A DNA stretch of 64,000 bases. Origin: Acidobacteriota bacterium (lineage in GTDB: Bacteria > Acidobacteriota > Terriglobia > Terriglobales > Acidobacteriaceae). A program made the position numbers and the translations under genes. The DNA lies in contig JABCZH010000005.1 of the NCBI GenBank assembly GCA_013289795.1, forward strand, positions 1 to 64,000, read 5' to 3'. The notes beneath the pieces are model-generated. The model had not been told where the DNA came from. It worked only from the letters and a program-made list of their open reading frames with translations, and did no database searches. Position 1 is the first letter of the stretch. Each line of letters opens with the position of its first letter. Positions 45,381 through 52,729 of this stretch are shown piece after piece.

Positions 45381-45989
45381 GTGAGTACGCAAACTTCCAC
45401 GCCTGACCACACCTTATTCGGCCGCACCCGCAGCGCCCTGCTCGCCCTGCTTTTCGGCCACACCGACGAATCCTTCTACCTGCGTCAACTCATCCGAACC
45501 GTGGGCACAGGGAACGGCGCTTTGCAGCGCGAAATCAAGCAACTGACGGACATGGGACTCATCGTGCGCCGTGCCCAGGGCAATCAGGTTCTCTATCGCG
45601 CAAATAAGCAAAGCCCGATCTTCCCCGAACTCAAGCGGCTGATCACCAAGACCGTCGGCGTGCACGACGCCATCCGCTCCGCGCTCGCCACCCTGGAGCC
45701 GGAGATTGAGGCTGCCTTCGTATACGGCTCGGTCGCCAGTCACCGCGAGCAGACCAACAGCGACGTGGACCTCATGGTCATCGGAAAAGCATCTTTCAGC
45801 GTTGTAGTCGCAGCACTCAACCCAGCCCAGAAGACGCTCCGCCGCGAGATCAACCCAAGTGTCTTTCCCGTTTCAGAATTCCGCTCAAAATTAGCCGCCA
45901 AAAATCACTTTCTGCGTAGCGTATTGGCCGGCCAAAAGGTATTTGTGTTAGGTAGTGAAGACGAGCTTAGAAAGCTGGTTGCGAAATAG
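45381..45989 (+). CDS. HTH regulator fused to a MNT-type nucleotidyltransferase domain
   Basis: 202 residues starting at a GTG. N-terminal winged helix (TRSALLALLFGHTDESFYLR, GALQREIKQLTDMGLIVRRA) and a C-terminal minimal nucleotidyltransferase domain: FVYGSVASHREQTNSDVDLMVIG gives Gly116-Ser117 and Asp128-x-Asp130. MNT domains in this setting modify targets or act as antitoxins to HEPN toxins by AMP transfer. An upstream HEPN-like gene makes that pairing attractive but distance and separate promoter weigh against a simple operon. The promoter and its palindrome strongly suggest self-repression and a leaderless or near-leaderless mRNA. A longer ATG/ATA start upstream would run through the promoter. 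Confidence 0.85.
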   Translation: MSTQTSTPDHTLFGRTRSALLALLFGHTDESFYLRQLIRTVGTGNGALQREIKQLTDMGLIVRRAQGNQVLYRANKQSPIFPELKRLITKTVGVHDAIRSALATLEPEIEAAFVYGSVASHREQTNSDVDLMVIGKASFSVVVAALNPAQKTLRREINPSVFPVSEFRSKLAAKNHFLRSVLAGQKVFVLGSEDELRKLVAK

Positions 45990-46000
45990 ATCGCGAGTTC

Positions 46001-46042
46001 CGCACAGACCACCCCGTGATCCTCTGTGCCCCCTGTGGTAAA
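46001..46042. repeat. Half copy of the CTGTGGT repeat family
   Basis: CACAGACCACCCC on the left and CCTCTGTGCCCCCTGTGG on the right, starting about a dozen bases after the stop of the HTH-nucleotidyltransferase gene. The wider gap 45990-46292 has no gene. Confidence 0.65.
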
Positions 46043-46233
46043 GATTTTGACCTATCCGTCCCAATCCGGGCACTTTAGTCGCGCCGTCCCAAAGTTTTCT
46101 CGATTCGGGAAACACCTTGTCAAGCCCCTTGACATCGACATTTCCGGCTAGCCCACTGAAACTAATCCAGAAATAAATTTCCAATTCGTGTCTCACTTAC
46201 CCTTCCAATTTGCTATCCTAAAAGTAGGTACAA

Positions 46234-46264
46234 AAAAGGCGCGGCCCTACGGGCTGCGCCTTTT
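46234..46264. terminator. Bidirectional terminator-like hairpin before the endonuclease gene
   Basis: A 14-bp stem starting AAAAGGCGC with one G-T pair and a three-base loop; A-run on the left and T-run on the right, so it could stop transcription in both directions. It lies only 29 bases before the endonuclease ATG, so it could also act as a leader attenuator if transcription begins upstream. Confidence 0.7.
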
Positions 46265-46292
46265 ACTTTGCTCGAAAACCTGAAAGGCTCAA

Positions 46293-47069
46293 ATGATTGG
46301 ACACATTCCAGAAATCCACGCCGTCGGCCTCCCCACCAGCAAGGCGCACGGCGAAGCCGCCGAAGCTGCCTTCCTCGCCAAAGCCACCAGTCTGGGCTTC
46401 GGCGTAGCCAAAACCTGGGGAGAGAGTGAGCGTTACGACTTCATGGTCGACTCTGGCCAAAAACTGTGGCGGGTCCAGGTCAAATCCTGCAGGTGCTTCA
46501 GGTCCTACTACAAGGTGATAACCAGAGGAGGCAAGGCAGCTTATACCGCCGACGAAATCGATTTCATCGTTGTCTATATCGTGCCGAAAAATCTCTGGTA
46601 CGTGATTCCGATTTCCTTTATCGCCTCGCGCGTCAATATGTACATCTCTCCCGACGGCCCCAATTATCGTGAGCACGAAAAGTACCGCGAGGCCTGGTGC
46701 CAAATGGCGTGCCCCCGCGATCCAAACCGCGCAAACCCTCTCCTCGTAGAACGCCAGCCCGATTACGCCTTTGACTCTTGTGGGCTATGCAGCACCCAGC
46801 CTGTTGACATGTGCTGCACATGCAAGTACGCTACAAACATGTCAAAGATGATTCAACTCCGAAACGTCCCGGATGCCCTGCATCGCAGCCTGAAAGCCCG
46901 CGCTGCCATGTCCGGCAGGTCGTTGTCGGACTACCTGCTGGCGGAGATCAAAGAGATCGCGGAACGGCCCACGCTGGAAGAATTCCGGGAACGTCTGCAC
47001 CGCAGGAAGCCGCTAGCAGTCGAAATCGACAGCGCACGCCTGGTACGCGAAGAACGTGACGCGCGGTGA
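46293..47069 (+). CDS. Group I intron-type PD-(D/E)XK endonuclease fused to a FitA-like antitoxin
   Basis: A 258-residue open frame of two unrelated parts. Residues 1 to about 150 match the PD-(D/E)XK endonucleases first met in group I introns: KAHGEAAEAAFLAKATSLGF, Asp49 in SERYDFMV and Gln62-x-Lys64 in WRVQVKS, then YTADEIDFIVVYIVPKNLWYVIP and the EKYREAW end. A Cys-rich bridge follows. Residues 183-258 are a ribbon-helix-helix antitoxin (see the nested entry). The nuclease's usual stop has been lost, or the fusion is real. No intron is visible here. Its ATG has no strong ribosome site, and a terminator-like hairpin sits in front. Confidence 0.75.
   Translation: MIGHIPEIHAVGLPTSKAHGEAAEAAFLAKATSLGFGVAKTWGESERYDFMVDSGQKLWRVQVKSCRCFRSYYKVITRGGKAAYTADEIDFIVVYIVPKNLWYVIPISFIASRVNMYISPDGPNYREHEKYREAWCQMACPRDPNRANPLLVERQPDYAFDSCGLCSTQPVDMCCTCKYATNMSKMIQLRNVPDALHRSLKARAAMSGRSLSDYLLAEIKEIAERPTLEEFRERLHRRKPLAVEIDSARLVREERDAR
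46804..46832 (+). promoter_or_regulatory. Internal promoter and palindrome in front of the antitoxin
   Basis: A consensus -35 TTGACA (46804-46809) and a poor -10 TACGCT 17 bases later. Overlapping them is the perfect inverted repeat CATGTGC-T-GCACATG (46808-46822). This is the position of a self-regulating toxin-antitoxin operator, yet it lies inside the open frame of the fused nuclease. Confidence 0.5.
46839..47069 (+). CDS. FitA/VapB-like ribbon-helix-helix antitoxin
   Basis: 76 residues if started at its own ATG (an alternative is MIQLRNVPD three codons later). MIQLRNVPDALHRSLKARAA with SGRSLSDYLLAEIKEIAERP is the Arc/FitA-type DNA-binding fold, and the tail (TLEEFRERLHRRKPLAVE) is the flexible part that would thread into the toxin. 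The stop overlaps the toxin GTG by four bases, the standard coupling of VapBC pairs. It lies in frame with the upstream nuclease, so it may be made alone, as a fusion, or both. Confidence 0.85.
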   Translation: MSKMIQLRNVPDALHRSLKARAAMSGRSLSDYLLAEIKEIAERPTLEEFRERLHRRKPLAVEIDSARLVREERDAR

Positions 47070-47458
47070 TCGTCCTGGATGCGTCAGTTGTTATTGACTG
47101 GTTGATTCGGTCTCCAGCCGCCCAACGCATTGAAAGCCGAATCTTTTCGCGCCATCAGTCTCTGCACGCCCCTGAACTCCTTGATCTGGAGGTCGCCCAG
47201 GTGTTGCGCCGACTGGTTCGGGAGGATACGCTTTCCGCATCGAGCGCTGAAACTGCCATTGAGGATTTACTGGACATGCGGATTACGCGCTATTCGCACA
47301 CCATGCTTTTGCCTCGAATCTGGGAACTTCGTCACAATCTATCTGCCTATGATGCGGCCTACGTTGCACTGGCAGAACGGCTAGGCGCGATCTTGCTGAC
47401 ACGGGATGCTGGCATCAAGGCTGCGGGTAAGCATTTGGCAAACATCGAGACAGTCTGA
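47066..47458 (+). CDS. vapC: VapC-like PIN-domain toxin ribonuclease
   Basis: 130 residues, GTG start within the antitoxin stop. The PIN-domain acidic residues are in place: Asp5 (VLDASVVIDWL), Glu42 (LLDLEVAQVLRR), Asp96 (SAYDAAYVALAE) and Asp114 (LLTRDAGIK). VapC toxins cut tRNA or rRNA when freed from the antitoxin. The target is not predictable. A palindromic-repeat half copy begins within ten bases of the stop. Confidence 0.92.
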   Translation: MIVLDASVVIDWLIRSPAAQRIESRIFSRHQSLHAPELLDLEVAQVLRRLVREDTLSASSAETAIEDLLDMRITRYSHTMLLPRIWELRHNLSAYDAAYVALAERLGAILLTRDAGIKAAGKHLANIETV

Positions 47459-47463
47459 TTATC

Positions 47464-47502
47464 GTTTCGTGTGTGTTTTATCCGTGTAAATCCGTGGCGA
47501 AA
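47464..47502. repeat. Half copy of the ATCCGTGGC repeat family
   Basis: TTTTATCCGTGTAAATCCGTGG between vapC and parD, with an adjoining CGTTTCGTGTGTG. Matches the right arm of the element at 41.5 kb. Confidence 0.65.
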
Positions 47503-47520
47503 TGGTTCCTAACCAATCGC

Positions 47521-47549
47521 TTGTGACTCGGAACTCTGTCCAGTACGAT
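47521..47549 (+). promoter_or_regulatory. Candidate parDE promoter
   Basis: -35 TTGTGA (47521-47526), 17 bases, -10 TACGAT (47544-47549), 26 bases before the parD ATG. No clean palindrome is seen over it. Confidence 0.5.
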
Positions 47550-47575
47550 AATCAAGGCAGCGGAAAAGAGCAGTC

Positions 47576-47851
47576 ATGACCATTGACCTTAAACCCGAGC
47601 AACAGCGTGTTATCGATCTCGCGGTCAAATCCGGCGCCTATCAGAATCCGGGCGAGGTTCTCGATCAAGCGTTTGAGATTATCCGGGAACAGCTTGAGTT
47701 GGAAGATTGGATGACAGGGCAACGTGCAGTCGTAGCTGCCCACATTGAAAAAGGATTCCGCCAAGCCGAGCGGGGCGAACTGATGGACGGCGATGCAGCC
47801 ATTGAAATTCTGCGAAAGCGCCGTGCTGAGCGACTGAAGTCGCAAGAATGA
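47576..47851 (+). CDS. ParD-like antitoxin
   Basis: 91 residues. The N-terminal ribbon-helix-helix region (LKPEQQRVIDLAVKSGAYQN, PGEVLDQAFEIIREQLE) is the ParD/CC2985 type, and the C-terminal acid/base-rich helix (VAAHIEKGFRQAERGELMDG, AAIEILRKRRAERLK) is the toxin-binding tail. The stop overlaps the next start by four bases, as usual for ParDE operons. Confidence 0.9.
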   Translation: MTIDLKPEQQRVIDLAVKSGAYQNPGEVLDQAFEIIREQLELEDWMTGQRAVVAAHIEKGFRQAERGELMDGDAAIEILRKRRAERLKSQE

Positions 47852-48159
47852 AGGCGTCATTTCAGTTCACACCACAGGCGACCGCCGATATTGATGCCAT
47901 CTGGTGGTTCATCGCCGAGGACAATCCGGCCGCTGCAGATATGGTTGAAGGGGAGATTGTTGCATCCTGCCGCCGCCTGGCCAAACATCCTGGGATGGGC
48001 ATAAAGCATCAGGACGTTACGCCCCTGAACGTTCGCTTTTGGACCGTCTCAAGATTCCCCAACTATGTAATCGTCTATCGGCCTGAGACCACTCCTTTGC
48101 AGGTGGTTGCTGTACTGCACGGGAAACGGGATTTGAAAGAAATTCTGCAAAAGCGGTGA
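47848..48159 (+). CDS. ParE/RelE-superfamily toxin
   Basis: 103 residues: FQFTPQATADIDAIWWFIAE, NPAAADMVEGEIVASCRRLA, HPGMGIKHQDVTPLNVRFWT, FPNYVIVYRPETTPLQVVAV and LHGKRDLKEIL. This is the ParE order (antiparallel helices, then a sheet ending in VVAVLHGKRD). ParE toxins usually poison gyrase. It is translationally coupled to the antitoxin, and the pair is bracketed by half copies of the same palindromic repeat. Confidence 0.92.
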   Translation: MKASFQFTPQATADIDAIWWFIAEDNPAAADMVEGEIVASCRRLAKHPGMGIKHQDVTPLNVRFWTVSRFPNYVIVYRPETTPLQVVAVLHGKRDLKEILQKR

Positions 48160-48176
48160 TTATGAAATTCTGGCGA

Positions 48177-48206
48177 CCGCGTTGATCCGCGTAAATCCGC
48201 GGCGAG
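48177..48206. repeat. Half copy of the ATCCGTGGC repeat family
   Basis: GCGTTGATCCGCGTAAATCC with GCGGCGAG, between the convergent parE and reductase genes. It matches the right arm of the 41.5-kb element almost exactly. Confidence 0.7.
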
Positions 48207-48212
48207 ATTGTC

Positions 48213-48935
48213 CTAGTCGTACTTCTCATACAAAATCGACTTCCGGTCCCAGCCCAGTGACTTCAGCAGCTCACGGTTGGCTTTGACCATCTTGTCGAGG
48301 CCGCAGACGTAGGCGTGCATGTCAGTGCGGGCCTGTGCAATCGCGGGGACGTGTTCCTGCACATATCCTCGCAGCCCTTGCCATTCGGAACCTCCGCGGC
48401 TCAAGGTCGGCCGGTAATGAAAGTTGGCATGTTCCGAGGCTAGGCGCAGGAACTCGTCGTGGTAGTAAATATCTTTCTCAGTGCGATTGCCGAAGACCAG
48501 CGAGAGCTGTTTCCCCTGATGACGAGATTCCTCGGCAAGCAGCCAATGCAGCATCGATCGAAACGGCGCGATCCCGGTGCCAGTGGCGATGAAAACGGTA
48601 TCGCGCATCGGAGGGCGGAGAATGAAATCGCCGAACGGCCCCGAGCAGGCAATCTCGTCGCCAACTTTCATGTCACAAAGATAATTCGACGTGAAGCCAT
48701 CCTGCACCCGGTTAAGGCAAAGCGCGAAGCGGTTATCCTCACTGGGAGGCGAAGCGATGGAATAAGCCCGAGTGATTTCCTCGCCGTCAGGCTTGGTGGC
48801 CTTGAACGACAGCCATTGGCCGGCAACAAAGCCGAATCGCGGAACGGCTTTCATTTCGAACTCGATGTGCTTGGTGAGTTCGGAAAGCGCCGTCGAGCGC
48901 ATGAGGCGAGCAGCAAAAGTTTGGAAAGAGGCCAT
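48213..48935 (-). CDS. FAD-dependent ferredoxin/flavodoxin-NADP+ reductase
   Basis: 240 residues from MASFQTFAARLM; a longer frame exists but its extension reads as Ser/Pro linker without a ribosome site. FAD-binding site RAYSIASPP (Arg56-Ala-Tyr-Ser), NADP-binding ATGTGIAPFRSM (Gly119), and the C-terminal part YVCGLDKMVKANRELLKSLGWDRKSILYEKYD. Transfers electrons between NADPH and ferredoxin, flavodoxin or an oxygenase. No partner is encoded next to it. The upstream region is occupied by REP palindromes. Confidence 0.9.
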   Translation of the reverse strand: MASFQTFAARLMRSTALSELTKHIEFEMKAVPRFGFVAGQWLSFKATKPDGEEITRAYSIASPPSEDNRFALCLNRVQDGFTSNYLCDMKVGDEIACSGPFGDFILRPPMRDTVFIATGTGIAPFRSMLHWLLAEESRHQGKQLSLVFGNRTEKDIYYHDEFLRLASEHANFHYRPTLSRGGSEWQGLRGYVQEHVPAIAQARTDMHAYVCGLDKMVKANRELLKSLGWDRKSILYEKYD

Positions 48936-48993
48936 CAATTGTGTAGATGAGGGAAGATTACCAGAAGACCCGCTTGAGAGTTTGGGTGGGAAC

Positions 48994-49118
48994 GGCACGC
49001 CGGAAGGCGTGCCCCGATACGAAAGGGTTCTTAACGGGCTAAGGTCAGGTTCGTATCAGGGCACGGCTTCAGCCTTTGGCCGGTTTGGTTCGTATCAGGG
49101 CACGGCTTCAGCCGTGCC
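48994..49118. repeat. REP cluster at the 3' side of the first RAYT gene
   Basis: Perfect palindromes GGCACGCC-ggaa-GGCGTGCC (48994-49013) and GGCACGGC-ttca-GCCGTGCC (49099-49118), plus a damaged copy between them (about 49059-49082). The linkers CCGATACGAA and TTCGTATCAG are inverted to each other, so each pair forms a BIME-like unit. The last palindrome overlaps the end of the transposase gene. Confidence 0.88.
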
Positions 49119-49629
49119 GCAAGGGCTTCTTAAAAGAAACGGGCTTTGGCCCCTGCGGGAGGGGGTCCAGAATGCATCCCGGATATGCAGACGAATAGGG
49201 ATAGTCGCTTGCCTTCTGAACCAGCTTCGCCACGACCGGACTGTCGCGAATATATTCGCAAACGTGTGAAGCGGCCTGTGCATTCAGCACCCGCACTTCT
49301 GAAAAACCGCGCTGCCAAATTGCAGCTTTAAATCCGAGTTCCTTTCCTGCGCGGAATGCGAATCCACCCTTAATGAACTGAACGGCGCGCTCGACAGTTG
49401 TATCTGCACCCACTGTAATCAGTACATGAAAGTGATCCGGCATAACGACAAATTCGTGCAGCAGGAATTTACCTTGAGCACGATATTCCTGAAGCACCCT
49501 CAAGAATAATTGAGCCGCCCGGTCGGACTGAATCAGGAATCGCTTGCCCGAGGTCGAGGATGTCACATGAAAAGTGCGGACGCCGGAAATAATCTGTATG
49601 GGATTCGAATTTCTTGCGGGAATGGACAT
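49108..49629 (-). CDS. REP-associated tyrosine transposase (RAYT), copy 1
   Basis: 173 residues, Y1_Tnp/HUH fold. The HUH pair is His66 and His68 in VVMPDHFHVLI, and the catalytic Tyr is Tyr126 in CEYIRDSPV, matching Tyr115 of E. coli TnpA-REP. Also TTVERAVQFIKGGFAFR and AIWQRGFSEVRV. Single-copy, domesticated transposases of this class move or maintain their own REP palindromes. The C terminus (PQGPKPVSFKKPLRHG) is encoded inside the REP cluster. The gene is enclosed on both sides by the same REP family, the arrangement expected for a complete RAYT-REP unit. Confidence 0.9.
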   Translation of the reverse strand: MSIPARNSNPIQIISGVRTFHVTSSTSGKRFLIQSDRAAQLFLRVLQEYRAQGKFLLHEFVVMPDHFHVLITVGADTTVERAVQFIKGGFAFRAGKELGFKAAIWQRGFSEVRVLNAQAASHVCEYIRDSPVVAKLVQKASDYPYSSAYPGCILDPLPQGPKPVSFKKPLRHG

Positions 49630-49715
49630 GACTGAATTTGTAACGAATCGCAGAGCGATCGTCAGTGATATTGGTCACAAAGGAGAACCATGTAGTCCCG
49701 AATCAGGCAGCAGCG

Positions 49716-49820
49716 CCTGAAGGCGCACATTTGTAGGCTTGTAACGGCACGCCTGAAGGCGTGCCCCGATACGAATCACTGTGCGTCCGGTTCGTATCAG
49801 GGCACGGCTTCAGCCGTGCC
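49716..49820. repeat. REP cluster at the 5' side of the first RAYT gene
   Basis: GCGCCTGAAGGCGC (49716-49729), GGCACGCC-tgaa-GGCGTGCC (49746-49765) and GGCACGGC-ttca-GCCGTGCC (49801-49820), with the same inverted linkers CCGATACGAA and TTCGTATCAG. The trailing GGCTTTAGCCCCTGCG also occurs (as GGCTTTGGCCCCTGCG) at the other side. A decayed relative lies at 61825-61850. Confidence 0.88.
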
Positions 49821-49863
49821 GCAAAAGCATCGCAAAGGAAACAGGCTTTAGCCCCTGCGAACT

Positions 49864-51738
49864 CTACTCCACCGTCACCGACTTCGCCAAATTCCGCGGT
49901 TGATCCACATCACACCCACGCCGGACCGCGATGTGATAAGCCAGCAACTGCAGCGGCACGATTTCCAGAATCGGCGCCAGCTCTTCGGGCGCCGGAGGAA
50001 TGTAGAGCACATGATCGGCAGCTTCCTTGATTTCTTCGTCGCCCTCAGTAGCTAAAGCGATAACCTGCCCGGATCGCGCTTTTACTTCCTTCAAGTTCGA
50101 GATGGTCTTCTCATAACGGATGCGCGAAAGCTCGTCATTAGCATCGCGAGTTGCCAAAATCACAACAGGAAGGTTCTCGTCGATCAGCGCATTGGGGCCG
50201 TGCTTCATTTCACCGGCCGGATAGCCCTCGGCGTGGATGTAAGAAATCTCTTTGAGCTTGAGTGCGCCTTCGAGCGCAATGGGATAGTGGATGCCGCGGC
50301 CCAGAAACAGGAAATCCTGTGCCCGGACATACTGTTTCGCGAGCGCTTCGCATTCTTCATCACGCGTAAGCAACTGCTCGAGTTTGGCGGGCAGGCGCAG
50401 CAGTTCTTGAATAGCAGTCTTGGCCTGCTCAGCGCTCATTTCCCCTCGCGTTTGCGCCAGATATAGCGCAAACAGGTAAAGCGCTGTAAGTTGAGCAGTG
50501 AAAGCCTTAGTAGACGCGACGCCAATCTCCGGACCAGCATGGGTGTAAATCGTCCCGGCAGCCTCGCGCGTAATCATCGAGCCGACCACGTTACAGATAG
50601 CCAGCGTCTTCGAGCCTTTGGACTTCGCCTCGCGCTGCGCAGCAATGGTGTCAGCAGTTTCGCCAGACTGCGAAATCAGCATGGTCAGCGTATCCGGCGG
50701 AATGATGGGATCGCGGTAGCGCCATTCGCTGGCGTAGTCGACTTCGACTGGAATCCGCGCCAGCCGCTCAATCATGAACTTCCCGGCCTGAGCAGCATGC
50801 CAACTGGTACCGCAAGCCGCAATGTTGATCTTCTTCGCAGCCTTGAACTCGGCTTCCGTAACCTGCATTTCATCCAAAAAAATATGGCCGGTCTCCTGGG
50901 AGATCCGGCCAAGGGTAGTGTCGCGGACAGAGCGTGGCTGCTCATAGATTTCCTTGAGCATGAAATGCTTAAACCCACCTTTTTCGGCAGCTATAGGATC
51001 CCAATTCACGTGCTGGATCTGGGGAGTACGCGGATTACCAAGGAAGTCGGTCAGCTTCACGCCTTCGGGAGTGATCGTCGCCAGGTCGCCGTCGGAGAGG
51101 AAGAACAAATCGCGAGTGTGATAAAGAATTGCCGGCACATCGGAGGCGATGAAGTATTCGTCTTTGCCGAGGCCGATGACAGCTGGCGGGCCATTGCGGG
51201 CAGCCACGATTTTGTCGGGAGAGTCCGACGACAGCACGCCCAGCGCGAACACCCCAGTCAACTCGCCAACTGTTTTGCGCACGGCTTCTTCGAGCGATGG
51301 CCGATGGCCGTTTCCAGTTTTGTAATAATATTTCTCGACCAGGTGGGCGATGACTTCAGTATCGGTCTCAGTAGTAAATGTGTGGCCTTCTTCGATCAGT
51401 TTCTTCTTTAGTGTGACGTAATTCTCGATGATGCCGTTGTGCACGACGACAATCTTGCCAGTGCAATCGCGATGCGGATGCGCATTTTCTTCAGTGGGGC
51501 GGCCATGCGTGGCCCAGCGAGTATGGCCGATGCCGTAAGTACCGTCGAGCGGCTTGAGACGAATAACTTCTTCAAGATTACGCAGCTTGCCTTCAGCGCG
51601 CCGCACCTGCAAGCCTTCGCCGTTACCGCACACGGCGATCCCAGCAGAATCGTATCCACGATATTCCAAACGACGAAGTCCCTCAATAATGACAGGGACA
51701 ACCGCCTTCCTACCAACATAACCCACGATTCCGCACAT
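49864..51738 (-). CDS. glmS: Glutamine-fructose-6-phosphate aminotransferase GlmS
   Basis: Makes glucosamine-6-phosphate for peptidoglycan and LPS. 624 residues: N-terminal glutaminase with the nucleophile Cys2 ([11 protein letters not shown]), [20 protein letters not shown] and [11 protein letters not shown]; two SIS isomerase domains ([52 protein letters not shown]) and the conserved end [16 protein letters not shown] precedes the ATG. It is 175 bases downstream of purS on the same strand; no glmS ribozyme is recognisable in that gap. Confidence 0.96.
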   Translation of the reverse strand: MCGIVGYVGRKAVVPVIIEGLRRLEYRGYDSAGIAVCGNGEGLQVRRAEGKLRNLEEVIRLKPLDGTYGIGHTRWATHGRPTEENAHPHRDCTGKIVVVHNGIIENYVTLKKKLIEEGHTFTTETDTEVIAHLVEKYYYKTGNGHRPSLEEAVRKTVGELTGVFALGVLSSDSPDKIVAARNGPPAVIGLGKDEYFIASDVPAILYHTRDLFFLSDGDLATITPEGVKLTDFLGNPRTPQIQHVNWDPIAAEKGGFKHFMLKEIYEQPRSVRDTTLGRISQETGHIFLDEMQVTEAEFKAAKKINIAACGTSWHAAQAGKFMIERLARIPVEVDYASEWRYRDPIIPPDTLTMLISQSGETADTIAAQREAKSKGSKTLAICNVVGSMITREAAGTIYTHAGPEIGVASTKAFTAQLTALYLFALYLAQTRGEMSAEQAKTAIQELLRLPAKLEQLLTRDEECEALAKQYVRAQDFLFLGRGIHYPIALEGALKLKEISYIHAEGYPAGEMKHGPNALIDENLPVVILATRDANDELSRIRYEKTISNLKEVKARSGQVIALATEGDEEIKEAADHVLYIPPAPEELAPILEIVPLQLLAYHIAVRRGCDVDQPRNLAKSVTVE

Positions 51739-51913
51739 GTTGTGCTACTCCTGCTTTCGGCGGGGACACTGGTTCAAGTCCCTTGCAAGATCCCCAGTAC
51801 AGATTACGGCAACCTGCGCCCGGCGTGTCATGAAAGATTTTTATAGGTGACCAAAGTACTGCTTATTTCGTTTCGCGGGCAATTGCCAGCCTGCGGAGTC
51901 GGGGTCGTGGGGA

Positions 51914-52159
51914 CTACTCCTCGATAGAGTAACGAAACTCTTCGATCACGGGGTTGGTAAGGACCTCGCGGGCGATGCGTGCTACTTCGGCGTCCGCTTC
52001 TGTCCTGGTCAAACCGCCGTCCAGGGTGAGCTCGAAATACTTGCCTTGGCGGACTTCGTCCAGCCCCTTGAATCCCATCTTCGTGAGGGCGCCGTGAATG
52101 GTCTTGCCCTGGGGATCGAGGACGCTCTTCTTCAACGAAACATACACGTAAGCTTTCAT
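51914..52159 (-). CDS. purS: Phosphoribosylformylglycinamidine synthase subunit PurS
   Basis: 81 residues: MKAYVYVSLKKSVLDPQGKT, GALTKMGFKGLDEVRQGKYF and VLTNPVIEEFRYSIE are the standard PurS motifs. PurS bridges PurL and PurQ in the purine pathway enzyme. Normally purQ follows at once; here the next gene on the strand is glmS, so purS is separated from its partners in this window. Confidence 0.93.
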   Translation of the reverse strand: MKAYVYVSLKKSVLDPQGKTIHGALTKMGFKGLDEVRQGKYFELTLDGGLTRTEADAEVARIAREVLTNPVIEEFRYSIEE

Positions 52160-52213
52160 GGGGATGCGACCATTATACGACAGGGTCGGGATGAAACACG
52201 GGGTGCGACGGAC

Positions 52214-52456
52214 TCAGCCTAGTCGCGCGAGCTGTGCGTCGAGATCAGCAAGAGCGGCTTCCAGCATCTGGCGGTGCTGGGTGTTCTGGGCGGTTTCGAG
52301 TTGTTGCAGCACGCGGGCGCGGGACAATAGAAGCCCTTGCCGTTGGCGTTGGCGGGTGAGTTGGTCAGGGGTGGGCGGAGGACCGGGCTTCGGTTCGGAG
52401 GAGCCGGCTTGAGATTGCTGTTCCTCGACTGATTTACTCTCCCATCCGCGGGCCAT
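52214..52456 (-). CDS. Small coiled-coil protein of unknown function
   Basis: 80 residues from MARGWESKSVEEQQSQ; the 14 extra codons of the longer frame lack a ribosome site. A Pro-rich stretch (SSEPKPGPPPTPDQ) is followed by a long charged helix (LTRQRQRQGLLLSRARVLQQ, LETAQNTQHRQMLEAALADL) that should form a coiled coil. The MARGWESKSVE start is, in my memory, a recurring acidobacterial hypothetical; no function is known. Confidence 0.7.
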   Translation of the reverse strand: MARGWESKSVEEQQSQAGSSEPKPGPPPTPDQLTRQRQRQGLLLSRARVLQQLETAQNTQHRQMLEAALADLDAQLARLG

Positions 52457-52729
52457 GGGAGGAGTATATTCCGGGACCGCGGTCCAAGAAAACGGCAATC
52501 GCGAACCCGACCTGTGGGTGCCTAACGGCGGTGGCTGGTGTGGTTAGTCAGGTATATTATTGCCCGAACTTGCTGCTTGACACGCTCCGGGGCGAGCCTA
52601 TACTGGCCGTGTCAGGCTGACTAGCGTTCGCTTCGTCCCACAACGCTGGTTGATGTTCCAATTCTCCACTCGTAAACGACGTTCTTACCTAGCCGTTTAT
52701 TTCTGGACCGACCGCAGGAGTAGAAAGTC

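Noticed and set aside
46293-46760. A group I intron around the PD-(D/E)XK endonuclease
   Set aside because: The family was first seen in such introns, but no P/Q/R/S core elements or split host gene are visible here, so it is a stand-alone gene.
51739-51913. glmS ribozyme or other riboswitch before glmS
   Set aside because: I looked for the conserved ribozyme core and pseudoknot strands and did not find them; the gap shows only a normal ribosome binding site.
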